Assembly: GCA_024103005.1 (NCBI GenBank)
Contig: JAGFJA010000060.1
Span: forward strand, 19,865 to 83,864
Length of the DNA stretch: 64,000 nt
DNA from: Saprospiraceae bacterium
GTDB taxonomy: Bacteria; Bacteroidota; Bacteroidia; Chitinophagales; Saprospiraceae
Direction of reading: 5' to 3'
A program made the position numbers and the translations under genes. A model generated the notes under the pieces. That model was not told the origin of the DNA. It saw only the letters and a program-made list of their open reading frames with translations, and did no database searches. Positions 1 through 8,841 of the stretch are shown here, in pieces; within the stretch, counting starts at the first letter, position 1, and every line of letters begins with the position of its first letter.

Positions 1-10
1 AAGGAAAAAT

Positions 11-2761
11 ATGACAAAAATATTCATTATACTTTTTATATTTATTTCACCGGTATTTCTTTTAAGTCAAATTAATAATAATGAAGCCCAACTTTTATTA
101 TTACAAAACCGGGATAAAATAGAACAAATTAAAGCTACTCTCAAGGCTAAAGGTATCGCCGAAGACGAGCTGAATGCAAGGCTTAAGTCCAAAGGTTATG
201 ACCTTCAGAATCTGACCCCTGACCAGGCAGCTAATTTAGAATCCGTAGTAAATGAAACTATTACAGAATTAGAGAATGAAAATGCAGCGAAAAAATCAAA
301 AACACCAACTAATCAGGACAAAAAAACTGTTGCAACGGATACCGAGCCTCAAAAATCAGCCCCTACTATTATTATAAATCCCCAGGCAGACAATAAAGGA
401 GAAACAGGGAAAAAGGATAATCAGGGAAAAAATCCAAATCCTAAGGTTGCTATTTACGGACAACAAATTTTCATCGAAGGCAATCCTGCTGTATTCACCT
501 CTTCAGAAAATATCAATCCAGCGAATGACTATCTGGTAGGAACCGGTGATGTTATCAGAATCGTTATTTTCGGACGATCACTATATGACGGTAATTTAGA
601 GGTGGACGATCAGGGATATATTGATCCCCAGACCTTACCTAAAATTTACGTTAAAGGAGTTGAGTGGGGCAAAGTAAAAAAATTGATTGAATCACGGTAT
701 AAACAAAGGTACTCCTTTACTGCAGGGCAAATAGCGGTCACTATTAAAAAAATGAGGAATGTCACGGTAAGTGTCTTCGGTGAGGTGGCCAATCCGGGAA
801 CATATACTTATCCTGCCGCAAACTCAGCTTTTAACCTGATTGCTCTGGCAAAAGGGATCACTGATCTCGGAAGCGTAAGGAATATTAAAATAGTCAGCCC
901 CGGTGGAAAAGTGAGAACTTATGACGTATATAAATCCATGATGGATCCGTCAAGAGCGCCCAACATCTACCTTCAGGATAATGATTTTATCCAGGTGCCT
1001 GTCGCTCAAAAAGTTGTTTCAATCAAGGGAATGATTAATCGTCCGTATCGTTATGAATTACTTCCCAATGAAAAACTGAAAGATCTGATACAGTATGCCG
1101 GAGGGTTGAAGGCAGAAGCCAATAAGGACAATATTCAGGTAATTAGGTTTGAAAATGATGCAAGAAATATTTATACCTTAAAGCTGAGTGAAGCCGATAA
1201 GTTTACCCTAAAGAACGGCGATGAAATAAATATAACCGCATCATCTGATGAGATTAAAAACATGATCACAATTACGGGTGAGGTGGAACACGACGGAGAG
1301 TATCAGTGGAGACAGGGCATGAGGATTAGCGACTTGTTAAAATTGGCAGGTTTAAAACGAACCAGCAGGACAGACAATGCTTATATAATGAGTTTAAATC
1401 CCGATAATAGTTATAGTTTCAGAAGGTTTAGCCCTGATTCAGTCCTGCATTTTCCTGATTTTGCAGGAAATTTACTACTTAAGCCAAATGATCAAGTCAC
1501 GATTTTGAGCCTTCCAGCCTATGCCGATAGTTATAAGGTACAGGTAAGCGGCGCTGTTCGAACTCCAGGAGAATTCAATTACTCCTCCAATAAGAAAATG
1601 AAAGTTTCTGATCTAATTCTGATGGCCGGTGGATTAAGACCGGATGCACTGCCAAAAGCTTATGTCATTCGTACTGACACGACAACTAAGATTACCAATT
1701 ACGTGATGTTTGACGTCTCAAAAGCATTGTCGAATATCGATTCAGCTGATAATTTCACCGTGGAACCAAAAGACCAAGTCACCATATTATCTAATGATAT
1801 CTTGCTTAATGAAAGCACTGTAAATGTCAATGGTTCAGTAAAGAATCCCGGTGAGTTTAAATATGGGCCTTCGATGACTCTTATGGATGCGATCACACTG
1901 AGCGGAGGATTCACTACAGAGGCAGCCACCAACAGAATTGAAGTTTTCAGAGTTATCATGAATAATAATGAACCTACGAAAACTATTGCAGCCAATTTTG
2001 AATTACCCAGAGACTTGGTTATGGCACAGGAAACAATGAATAAGGTATTTCTTGAACCTTATGATATAATAGTAGTCAGATCAGTGCCCAAGTTTAAATT
2101 GCAAAGGATTGTGACTATTGAGGGAGAAGTTAAATTTCCCGGTCAATATGCTTTAGTTTCAACCAATGAGACCATAACAGATTTAATTAACAGAGCCGGC
2201 GGTCTAAATCCGGAGGCATTTACCAAAGGTGCAACCCTGAATAGGTCATACAAAAATACAGGATTAGTTATCATCCGGTTGGCAGAAATTATGAGAAATC
2301 CGAAATCATCTTTCAATATCTCATTACTGGAGGGAGACGTATTAACCATTCCACGTGCCAATGAACTGGTATCTATTGAAGGTGCAGTAAATACCCATGA
2401 CATTCTAGCTGAGAATGACCTTACTAATAACAGAATTAATGTTGCCTTTATGGAAGGTAAATCTGTTAGATATTATGTTAATAATTTTGCGGGTGGCTTC
2501 AGTAATCATGCGGACAAATCAAAAATATTTGTACAAAATGCCAATGGAGAAAGGGCAAAGACCAAAAAGTTTCTCTTTTTTAAAAAATACCCGAAAGTAA
2601 CAAAAGGAAGCGCCATCGTAGTTGGATTTAAAGATCCTAAAAAAGAACGTACAGAACCTAAAGAAAAAGCGGATTGGGTAAAAATACTGGGAGACTCGAT
2701 AGCTCAGGCCACTGCAATTTTGACACTGGTAGTTTTAATCAATACGATTAACAAAAGTTAA
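11..2761 (+). CDS. Multi-SLBB outer-membrane polysaccharide export protein (Wza/OPX-like)
   Basis: Likely outer-membrane component of capsule or exopolysaccharide export. A signal peptide covers about residues 1-20. A Lys/Asn/Gln-rich low-complexity segment (about 85-145) follows, then a polysaccharide export domain starting near 'YLVGTGDVIRIVIFGRS' (about 175-245). Seven SLBB-type domains begin near residues 250, 334, 417, 509, 603, 700 and 786, most with a 'GEVxxPGxY' strand and a 'DLIxxAGGL' helix. A hydrophobic C-terminal helix (about 895-913) may anchor it, as in OPX proteins. At 916 residues it is far longer than E. coli Wza (about 380), but long multi-SLBB forms are known in Bacteroidota. 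No Wzc-like kinase or glycosyltransferase follows, so its partners probably lie before the window. The start is the ATG right after a purine-rich stretch at the window edge. Confidence 0.88.
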   Translation: MTKIFIILFIFISPVFLLSQINNNEAQLLLLQNRDKIEQIKATLKAKGIAEDELNARLKSKGYDLQNLTPDQAANLESVVNETITELENENAAKKSKTPTNQDKKTVATDTEPQKSAPTIIINPQADNKGETGKKDNQGKNPNPKVAIYGQQIFIEGNPAVFTSSENINPANDYLVGTGDVIRIVIFGRSLYDGNLEVDDQGYIDPQTLPKIYVKGVEWGKVKKLIESRYKQRYSFTAGQIAVTIKKMRNVTVSVFGEVANPGTYTYPAANSAFNLIALAKGITDLGSVRNIKIVSPGGKVRTYDVYKSMMDPSRAPNIYLQDNDFIQVPVAQKVVSIKGMINRPYRYELLPNEKLKDLIQYAGGLKAEANKDNIQVIRFENDARNIYTLKLSEADKFTLKNGDEINITASSDEIKNMITITGEVEHDGEYQWRQGMRISDLLKLAGLKRTSRTDNAYIMSLNPDNSYSFRRFSPDSVLHFPDFAGNLLLKPNDQVTILSLPAYADSYKVQVSGAVRTPGEFNYSSNKKMKVSDLILMAGGLRPDALPKAYVIRTDTTTKITNYVMFDVSKALSNIDSADNFTVEPKDQVTILSNDILLNESTVNVNGSVKNPGEFKYGPSMTLMDAITLSGGFTTEAATNRIEVFRVIMNNNEPTKTIAANFELPRDLVMAQETMNKVFLEPYDIIVVRSVPKFKLQRIVTIEGEVKFPGQYALVSTNETITDLINRAGGLNPEAFTKGATLNRSYKNTGLVIIRLAEIMRNPKSSFNISLLEGDVLTIPRANELVSIEGAVNTHDILAENDLTNNRINVAFMEGKSVRYYVNNFAGGFSNHADKSKIFVQNANGERAKTKKFLFFKKYPKVTKGSAIVVGFKDPKKERTEPKEKADWVKILGDSIAQATAILTLVVLINTINKS

Positions 2762-2789
2762 GCTAAAACCGGTTAACCGACATTTAAAT

Positions 2790-3701
2790 TCAGTTAATAT
2801 TTTCGATTGCGACCTGAGGTTTTTTGGCACCGGGCAGATTTAGCAGAATGACACTAACCAAAATTACCAAACATGCACCTAAAACGCGAGGTGTCATCGT
2901 TTCTCCCAAAAATATCCATCCAAGAATGATGGCTACGACGGGATTGATATATGCATAAATAGACACAACGGGCATCGGCAGATGTTTTAATGTGTAAGAA
3001 TATGCAGCCATAGCCACCAGAGAGCCAAATAGTGTCAAGTAAACTAAAGCAAACCAGCCATTAAACGATGCGGAAAAATGTTGATCTTCCCCCAGGAAGA
3101 ATGATATGACAAACAGACCTATTCCCCCGGTAAACATTTGAATACCGGTATTAATAAAGGGATCTGTTTTCCTTGCACCTCGGCGCATAATATAAGATCC
3201 GCCAATCCAGGCAAAAGTTGCCAGGAGTGTAATCAAAGCACCTGAAAGATACTTGACATTTCCAAAGTCTCCGATTGAATCCGAAAAGAGCCAGACAATA
3301 CCAAAGATGCCTAATAATATGGCACCATACCCGGCTAAAGTAAGTCGGATGGTTCCCGGGGAGAATATATTCACCAGACTAACCCATACCGGCATAGTGG
3401 CACAAATAACAGCGGCCATACTGCTCGGAATATTAACTTCAGCATAAGCTACCAATCCATTGCCAAGAGTTATCATCAGAATACCGGCAAGACTCTGAAG
3501 TAAAAACTGACTCCAGGTAATTCTATCTAACCTTCCGAAAATCCACATCCCAAATAAAAGCAAAATACCGGCTGAGGTTTGCCGGATAGCAGAGAAGAAA
3601 AAAGGATCCATATCAGAAACACCAATTTTTAAAAAAAGGTAAGTAGTTCCCCAAATGATACAAATCAATACCAATGCAAAAATCGCTTTCTTGTTATCCA
3701 T
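2790..3701 (-). CDS. EamA/DMT-family transporter
   Basis: Inner-membrane permease of the drug/metabolite transporter superfamily, probably an exporter of small metabolites or amino acids; the substrate cannot be read from sequence. The 303 residues make about ten hydrophobic helices arranged as two EamA repeats. The first opens with 'ALVLICIIWGTTYLFLKIG' and the second begins near residue 155. The Pro in 'INPVVAIILGWIFLGE' near the end is typical of the second repeat. It converges on the SLBB gene with a 28-bp gap and is divergent from fdhD. The length is normal for the family. Confidence 0.9.
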   Translation of the reverse strand: MDNKKAIFALVLICIIWGTTYLFLKIGVSDMDPFFFSAIRQTSAGILLLFGMWIFGRLDRITWSQFLLQSLAGILMITLGNGLVAYAEVNIPSSMAAVICATMPVWVSLVNIFSPGTIRLTLAGYGAILLGIFGIVWLFSDSIGDFGNVKYLSGALITLLATFAWIGGSYIMRRGARKTDPFINTGIQMFTGGIGLFVISFFLGEDQHFSASFNGWFALVYLTLFGSLVAMAAYSYTLKHLPMPVVSIYAYINPVVAIILGWIFLGETMTPRVLGACLVILVSVILLNLPGAKKPQVAIENIN

Positions 3702-3815
3702 ATATAGTCCGTAAAATAAACCTATCGAATAAAATCGTTAATATTATGCCTTATTCATGATATAAAAAATAAGCCATTCATATCCAACGCTATAAAAATA
3801 AAAAAGATTTTAACT

Positions 3816-4613
3816 ATGGAAGAAAAGGAAATCAAACACGTCAATATTCATCGCCACAGTGAGGGATCATTTTTTGAAAAACAGGACATAATTATGGTTG
3901 AGGAGCCCCTTCAGATAAGTACAGCTATTCAGGGAAAATCACCCCAATCCCTGAGTATTACTATGAGGAGTCCCGGTAATGATGCTCAACTTGCCTTAGG
4001 ATTTTTGTATAACGAAGGAATTATCCAAATAGGTGAAAAAGTTACTTTTAAAGAATTGCCGACAGGCCAGATAAATGTATTTCTTTCTCAACAGGTCGAT
4101 TTAAAATCACCTGAACGCAACTTTTACATGACTTCAAGTTGTGGCGTTTGCGGCAAATCGAGCATCGATTCACTCAAGATTCATGCTGCGCCTAAGAAAT
4201 TAAACAAGAAATTGAATTACAAATTAATAGATCAATTATATGAATTGATGGATCGGAATCAACATGCCTTTAACATGACCGGAGGCTGCCACGGCGCCGG
4301 AGTCTTCACCTATGATGGAGAAAATATAACGGTAATGGAAGATGTCGGAAGGCACAACGCGGTAGATAAATGTGCCGGAGAACTTTTTCTTAATAACTTA
4401 TTGAATCAAGATGAATATATTTTATGCCTTAGCGGTCGCAGTTGCTTTGAACTCATCCAAAAAGCAATTCGGATGAATTGTACAACCGTTATTGCTATCG
4501 GAGCTGCGACAAGCCTGGCAATCGAAACAGCCAAAGAATTTAATATTACACTAATTGGCTTTTATAAGCATTATCATTTTAATATTTATACATGTAAAGA
4601 AAGAATAATTTAA
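3816..4613 (+). CDS. fdhD: Formate dehydrogenase accessory sulfurtransferase FdhD
   Basis: FdhD passes sulfur from the IscS desulfurase to the molybdenum (bis-MGD) cofactor of formate dehydrogenase before cofactor insertion. The family's sulfur-carrying cysteine pair is in 'SSCGVCGKSS' (Cys109 and Cys112). 'MTGGCHGAGVF' and 'EDVGRHNAVDKCAG', both family signatures, follow. The 265 residues match full-length FdhD. No formate dehydrogenase or molybdopterin gene is within the window, so it is a solitary accessory gene here. It is divergent from the EamA gene. No exact TAnnTTTG box lies just upstream, so its promoter is not identified. Confidence 0.95.
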   Translation: MEEKEIKHVNIHRHSEGSFFEKQDIIMVEEPLQISTAIQGKSPQSLSITMRSPGNDAQLALGFLYNEGIIQIGEKVTFKELPTGQINVFLSQQVDLKSPERNFYMTSSCGVCGKSSIDSLKIHAAPKKLNKKLNYKLIDQLYELMDRNQHAFNMTGGCHGAGVFTYDGENITVMEDVGRHNAVDKCAGELFLNNLLNQDEYILCLSGRSCFELIQKAIRMNCTTVIAIGAATSLAIETAKEFNITLIGFYKHYHFNIYTCKERII

Positions 4614-4639
4614 AAATTTTTATATATATAAAATTTATT

Positions 4640-4647
4640 TATATTTG
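4640..4647 (+). promoter_or_regulatory. Bacteroidota -7 promoter box for the GH18 gene
   Basis: TATATTTG matches the Bacteroidota -7 consensus TAnnTTTG exactly. It would start transcription near 4652, leaving a leader of about 24 nt. No good TTTG -33 element is seen at 19-20 bp. A dyad (CGCTAAATAT / ATATTTTAGCG, 4648-4674) directly follows and could be an operator. Confidence 0.5.
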
Positions 4648-4675
4648 CGCTAAATATATATGAATATTTTAGCGT

Positions 4676-5893
4676 ATGTCGGTAAGAAAATTACTTTTAC
4701 TCTTTATTCTGATATTTAGCGGACACTTACTTTCGGCTAACTCATTTCGGATAATCGGATATTTACCTACTTATAGATTTTCATCCTTTGAATTACTTGA
4801 AGTTGAAAAATTGACACATCTCAATCTGGCTTTTGCCCAAGCAAGTTATGACGGCAAACTAATCTTAAGCGGTGACTTTCAAAGAATTATAAAACGCTCA
4901 AAAGAGAAAAATCCGGATATTAAAGTCCTAGTATCTCTTGCAGGTGGTGGAATAAGCGGTAAGACATTCGCCAACTGGAAGCGCAATATGTCACCCGATA
5001 GAAAGAGTCAATTTATTCACCATATTATTGAATTTGTAAGAATTAATCATTTTGATGGTGTAGATGTGGATCTTGAGTGGGGAAATGTAACAAAAGAATA
5101 CCCGGGCTTTATAACCGAATTAAGTGACTCTCTTCGATTTTACAAATACGAAATAAGTGCTGCTTTTCCTGCCATGAAACTTTATAGTGTTTTGGATAAG
5201 GAACAATTAAATTGTTTTGACTATATCAACATCATGGCATACGATAATAGCGGTCCCTGGCAACCTAATGTCGTGAGACAACATTCTTCTTTCGAATTGG
5301 CAGTGAACTCTATTGACTTCTGGTCAAATATGTGCTGTCTCCCAAAAGAAAAAATAAATCTAGGTCTCCCATGTTACGGATGGGAATTTGGCAAGTCTGT
5401 AAAGAGCAAGACTTTTTCTTCTTTAATAGGCGAAAATAAAGAATTAGCCTTTGTCGATAATACCGGAAAGACATATTATAACAGCATACCGACTATCATT
5501 GAAAAGACAAAGCTTGCTCAGGAGAGATGTGGAGGTGTCATGTTATGGGAAATAGGCCAGGATGCTATTGGAAAGGAAGGAGACTATTCATTGTTACACT
5601 TTGTATTTAGCACTGCTATTTCAAGCAACGAAAACTTTCTCCCCAAAATAAGAAAATTTACAGTTGAACGTAATGATGAAAGTTTAGTCTCTATCCGTTT
5701 GAAAGACCAAGTCGCACCCGGTTCCTACTTTGTATTCAAAGACATTGTGGGTAATGCAAATAAAAAGATAGATCTATGTCATAATGAATGTGACATCAAT
5801 TTTGATTTAACTGCATTTCCAAGGGGAGTTTATGTCATTTCCCTCATTGAACCCGGCAGTGAGGCAAGAAGTCAGCGAATAACTAAATTATAA
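4676..5893 (+). CDS. Glycoside hydrolase family 18 (chitinase-like), exported
   Basis: Predicted secreted GH18 enzyme acting on chitin or other beta-1,4-GlcNAc glycans by substrate-assisted catalysis. A signal peptide covers about residues 1-21. The TIM-barrel carries 'VLVSLAGGG' and the DxxDxDxE motif as 'DGVDVDLEWG' (Asp130, Asp132, catalytic Glu134). 'INIMAYDNSGPW', 'GLPCYGWEF' and 'GGVMLWEIGQD' are the later conserved strands. The last ~85 residues form a separate beta-rich module ending 'FPRGVYVISLIEPG', which resembles a T9SS type A sorting domain but lacks a clear YPNP start. An SDR gene starts 4 bp after the stop, so the two are probably cotranscribed. The overall GH18 call is firm; substrate and sorting route are inferred. 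Confidence 0.88.
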   Translation: MSVRKLLLLFILIFSGHLLSANSFRIIGYLPTYRFSSFELLEVEKLTHLNLAFAQASYDGKLILSGDFQRIIKRSKEKNPDIKVLVSLAGGGISGKTFANWKRNMSPDRKSQFIHHIIEFVRINHFDGVDVDLEWGNVTKEYPGFITELSDSLRFYKYEISAAFPAMKLYSVLDKEQLNCFDYINIMAYDNSGPWQPNVVRQHSSFELAVNSIDFWSNMCCLPKEKINLGLPCYGWEFGKSVKSKTFSSLIGENKELAFVDNTGKTYYNSIPTIIEKTKLAQERCGGVMLWEIGQDAIGKEGDYSLLHFVFSTAISSNENFLPKIRKFTVERNDESLVSIRLKDQVAPGSYFVFKDIVGNANKKIDLCHNECDINFDLTAFPRGVYVISLIEPGSEARSQRITKL

Positions 5894-5897
5894 GCTG

Positions 5898-6599
5898 ATG
5901 GTCATTGTCATAACAGGGAGTACCAGAGGAATAGGTAAGGCAGTAGCTCTTGAATTTGCCCCTCATGCTTCAGTTCTGTTTTTAACGGCAAGAAATGAAA
6001 ATTTATTAAAAGAACAGGCGGAATTTTTGTCAGGAAATTATCCGGGACTACTAATAAAAACATTTGCTGCTGACCTGTCAGATCATTCCAAAGTAATTCA
6101 ATTATCAAAATTTATCTTGCAAAATACAGATCAAATTGACGTTCTTGTCAACAATGCCGGGACCTTCCTCCCCGGAAATATTTTAGATGAAAATGAAGGC
6201 AATTTTGATTTGATTATGAACACAAATTTGAAAAGTGTTTATACTTTATGCCGTCAACTAATACCGCTGATGCTACAAAGAAAGAAAGGGCATATTTTCA
6301 ATATTTGTTCGGTAGCTAGCCTTAAAGCATACCCTAACGGAGGTTCATATTCGATTTCTAAATTTGCTTTATATGGTCTGACTCAGAACCTCCGGTATGA
6401 ATTGATGCAGGACAATATCAAGGTGACAGCCGTTATTCCCGGGGCGACATGGACTGACAGCTGGTCCGGATCCGGAATTGACAGAGAAAGATTTATGGAA
6501 GCCAAAGATATAGCTTTAATGATGTATCAGACCACACTTTTAAGCCAGGGAGCAGTAGTCGAAGACCTTGTCATGAGGCCCCAATTAGGCGATATTTAG
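5898..6599 (+). CDS. Short-chain dehydrogenase/reductase (SDR)
   Basis: Cytosolic NAD(P)-dependent oxidoreductase of the classical SDR type. The Rossmann cofactor motif 'TGSTRGIG' is at residues 6-13, 'NNAG' at 85-88, the catalytic serine is in 'NICSVAS', and the catalytic Tyr151/Lys155 pair is in 'YSISK'. The 233 residues are slightly short of the usual ~250. An Arg two residues before the last glycines of the cofactor motif hints at NADP(H) preference. It lies 4 bp after the GH18 gene in a probable two-gene operon, but a link in function is not evident. Its stop overlaps that of the convergent downstream gene by 4 bp. The substrate is unknown. Confidence 0.88.
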   Translation: MVIVITGSTRGIGKAVALEFAPHASVLFLTARNENLLKEQAEFLSGNYPGLLIKTFAADLSDHSKVIQLSKFILQNTDQIDVLVNNAGTFLPGNILDENEGNFDLIMNTNLKSVYTLCRQLIPLMLQRKKGHIFNICSVASLKAYPNGGSYSISKFALYGLTQNLRYELMQDNIKVTAVIPGATWTDSWSGSGIDRERFMEAKDIALMMYQTTLLSQGAVVEDLVMRPQLGDI

Positions 6600-7870
6600 G
6601 CTTTCCCGGAAGAAAGAAAAGTACTCAGATACGTACTGGCTGTAATCCTGAGGTAGCCGTTTTGGATTGATATATCTTCTAGTTTCCAGTCACTGATGTT
6701 ACTTTTCAAAACAATTCCATCAAAAAGGTGAACTTCTGAAATAACTTCATTCGTTGCACTAATTAAACTTTCGACGTAACTTTTAAGCGAAATAGGAAAT
6801 TGTTTTCTGATTACCGATTTAGCTACCGACAAGGCGATATTCCCTTTGAGTGAAGAAAGTATATTTTTTGAACTAAAGTCAAACGATAAATTTTCAAAGT
6901 ACAGGACCAAATTCTCCGGATCGATTATAGGTTTACCACCAATAGATAATCCTCCGTTGAGCGAACCTTTCAGTTTGAGTGCAATGGCTATCCCATCTTC
7001 ATTGACGGTTCTGATTATTATTTTTTCAATTGTAGATCCTATTGCATTTTCCACATTGGTATAAGATTTTATTACCTTGAGTACCGGAATATCAAGAGTA
7101 TCCAGAACTAATCCCACACCTATTCCCAACTCTCCTTCAGTAGCTGCCTCTTGAAGCAATATAACCTTTGGTTTAAATAGACGATCAGGTTTTTCAGGTC
7201 GTGCGGATGGATGGACAAGCACTTCAAGGTTAACCCCAATTCTGAGCACATTAGCCTCAAAGCCTATCTTAAAAATTTCAATCAATTTAGGCTTAATTGA
7301 AAAATTCATAGTCTGCTTATCTTTCAACGCAACATTTACTGTTCTTGCCCATACTCTTCGCTCAAGTAATGTATTCAGATTTGCCGCTTCATTCAGTGTT
7401 TGATTAATTTTATCATTTATGGCAGGAATTTGTTTCTCTACCATTTCTTTTACATAATTATCCGGAATAATAAAATCAAGGAGAGCCGGCTGGATGGCCA
7501 TATCACCTATCCAACTTAAATCAGTTATACGACTGGTAATTTTAAAATTATTTTGATCCTCCCATGTGAGACTTGCTTCCATGCTGACAATTACCTTTGA
7601 TTCCACTTTAACAAGCCGAACAGGAGCCTTCAGATTGGTTGAAATATGCACAGGTAAGGATATCTTCAAAAGATCTCCGGAAAACTGAATTTCAATCCCC
7701 TTTTCAGGTAAAATCAGTAACTCCTGCCCATTTAAAAAACTTACAGTAACCGGACCCTGTTTAGTGAAATAGTCTATCAATTGAGAGTTTACCAAATTAT
7801 TGATTTCCTTAGTCTCTAATTGAAAACTAAGGTTATTGATTTTTATGATAGAATCTTTATTTACTGGCAT
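6596..7870 (-). CDS. DUF4403-like beta-rich protein of unknown function
   Basis: A 424-residue protein with long alternating beta strands and amphipathic helices. The general pattern resembles DUF4403: an N-terminal 'INNLSFQLETKEINNLVNSQL'-type strand-helix start, a mid-protein 'DLSWIGDMAIQPALLDFIIP' segment, a helix with 'ERRVWARTV', and a second half repeating a similar strand pattern. No lipobox or signal peptide is visible, whereas many DUF4403 proteins are lipoproteins, so the assignment is tentative. No catalytic motif is seen. It is convergent with the SDR gene (stops overlap by 4 bp), and a ~970-bp gene-free stretch lies upstream. Confidence 0.6.
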   Translation of the reverse strand: MPVNKDSIIKINNLSFQLETKEINNLVNSQLIDYFTKQGPVTVSFLNGQELLILPEKGIEIQFSGDLLKISLPVHISTNLKAPVRLVKVESKVIVSMEASLTWEDQNNFKITSRITDLSWIGDMAIQPALLDFIIPDNYVKEMVEKQIPAINDKINQTLNEAANLNTLLERRVWARTVNVALKDKQTMNFSIKPKLIEIFKIGFEANVLRIGVNLEVLVHPSARPEKPDRLFKPKVILLQEAATEGELGIGVGLVLDTLDIPVLKVIKSYTNVENAIGSTIEKIIIRTVNEDGIAIALKLKGSLNGGLSIGGKPIIDPENLVLYFENLSFDFSSKNILSSLKGNIALSVAKSVIRKQFPISLKSYVESLISATNEVISEVHLFDGIVLKSNISDWKLEDISIQNGYLRITASTYLSTFLSSGKA

Positions 7871-8841
7871 ACAAGGAAAAATGTTTAAAACTTATATTAA
7901 AAAAAGAATAAATATAGCATAAAATAAATTGAGAATAAACATCAGAAAATTAAGCGTGTTCATAACAAATTACCCAAATTATAAAACAACTGTATAAGCG
8001 GTTGACGTGGAAAATAGTGACCTTTTGATAGTTTGGAGTTTGATACACTGTCGTGCGTTTGATGGACAATTATCCGTTAGATTTTCTGATGTCAAAAAAC
8101 GAAATTAAAATCTCATGCTCTTAGCGTTAGAACCATTCATTGACTCAGAAGCGTTATCCCAGAGCTTCATGATTACAGATCCTTGATTTTAGTGCTTCTT
8201 CATCATGACTTTACTATTTGCCAACCTCCTTATTCCGGATAACTGTGTCAAGCTCTTTAAGATCGCCCTTAAAATTGATTAATTTGCTTTAAATGGTGTC
8301 TCTTTGGGACTTGGATAATCTTCATTTTTAATTATATCTACCAAATGGTCGCTCCTACGGAACTTTAAGCCTTGCATTTGTTTTTCAACATTAAATCAAC
8401 ATCAAAGTCAGCGTTTTTAGAATAAAATTTGTTTCAGTTTAGTTATCCGAAATGCTGTAAACACGACCTTTTGGTAGAAATTCAGTTTAGTAGGAATCAA
8501 CTCCGTAGCTTAGGCCTTTTAAAACATAAATAAAAATTCTTTGGCGTTATCGCCGCTTAAAGTTAACCGATTTCAATATTATTAAAAGCAACGTGCAATT
8601 CGTTATGCACACAAATTAAGAACCAGCATATTAAGTCATCAAGCGATGCCAACAACATTAAACAAACTAAATTAAAAAATAAGAACTTATATTCATAAAA
8701 AAGGAAATAGATAAATCAAAAATTTATCGAAAAACATCTAAATAAACTATAAAATGTATCACAATTTGTTAATTTTGTTATAAATACAAACAAGCATATA
8801 AATTTTTTTTATTGACTTTTTGCATGTTTTAAACTTTTGTT
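7871..8841. other. Long intergenic region without recognisable gene
   Basis: About 970 bp. No ORF of credible length is present on either strand, and I recognise no RNA gene. The middle part (about 7990-8640) is less AT-rich than the flanks and has coding-like composition broken by stops in all frames, so it could be a decayed gene. The last ~200 bp are very AT-rich and should hold the promoter of the giant adhesin gene, but no exact TAnnTTTG box is visible; the closest is a spaced variant in the ~20 bp before its ATG. Confidence 0.5.
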
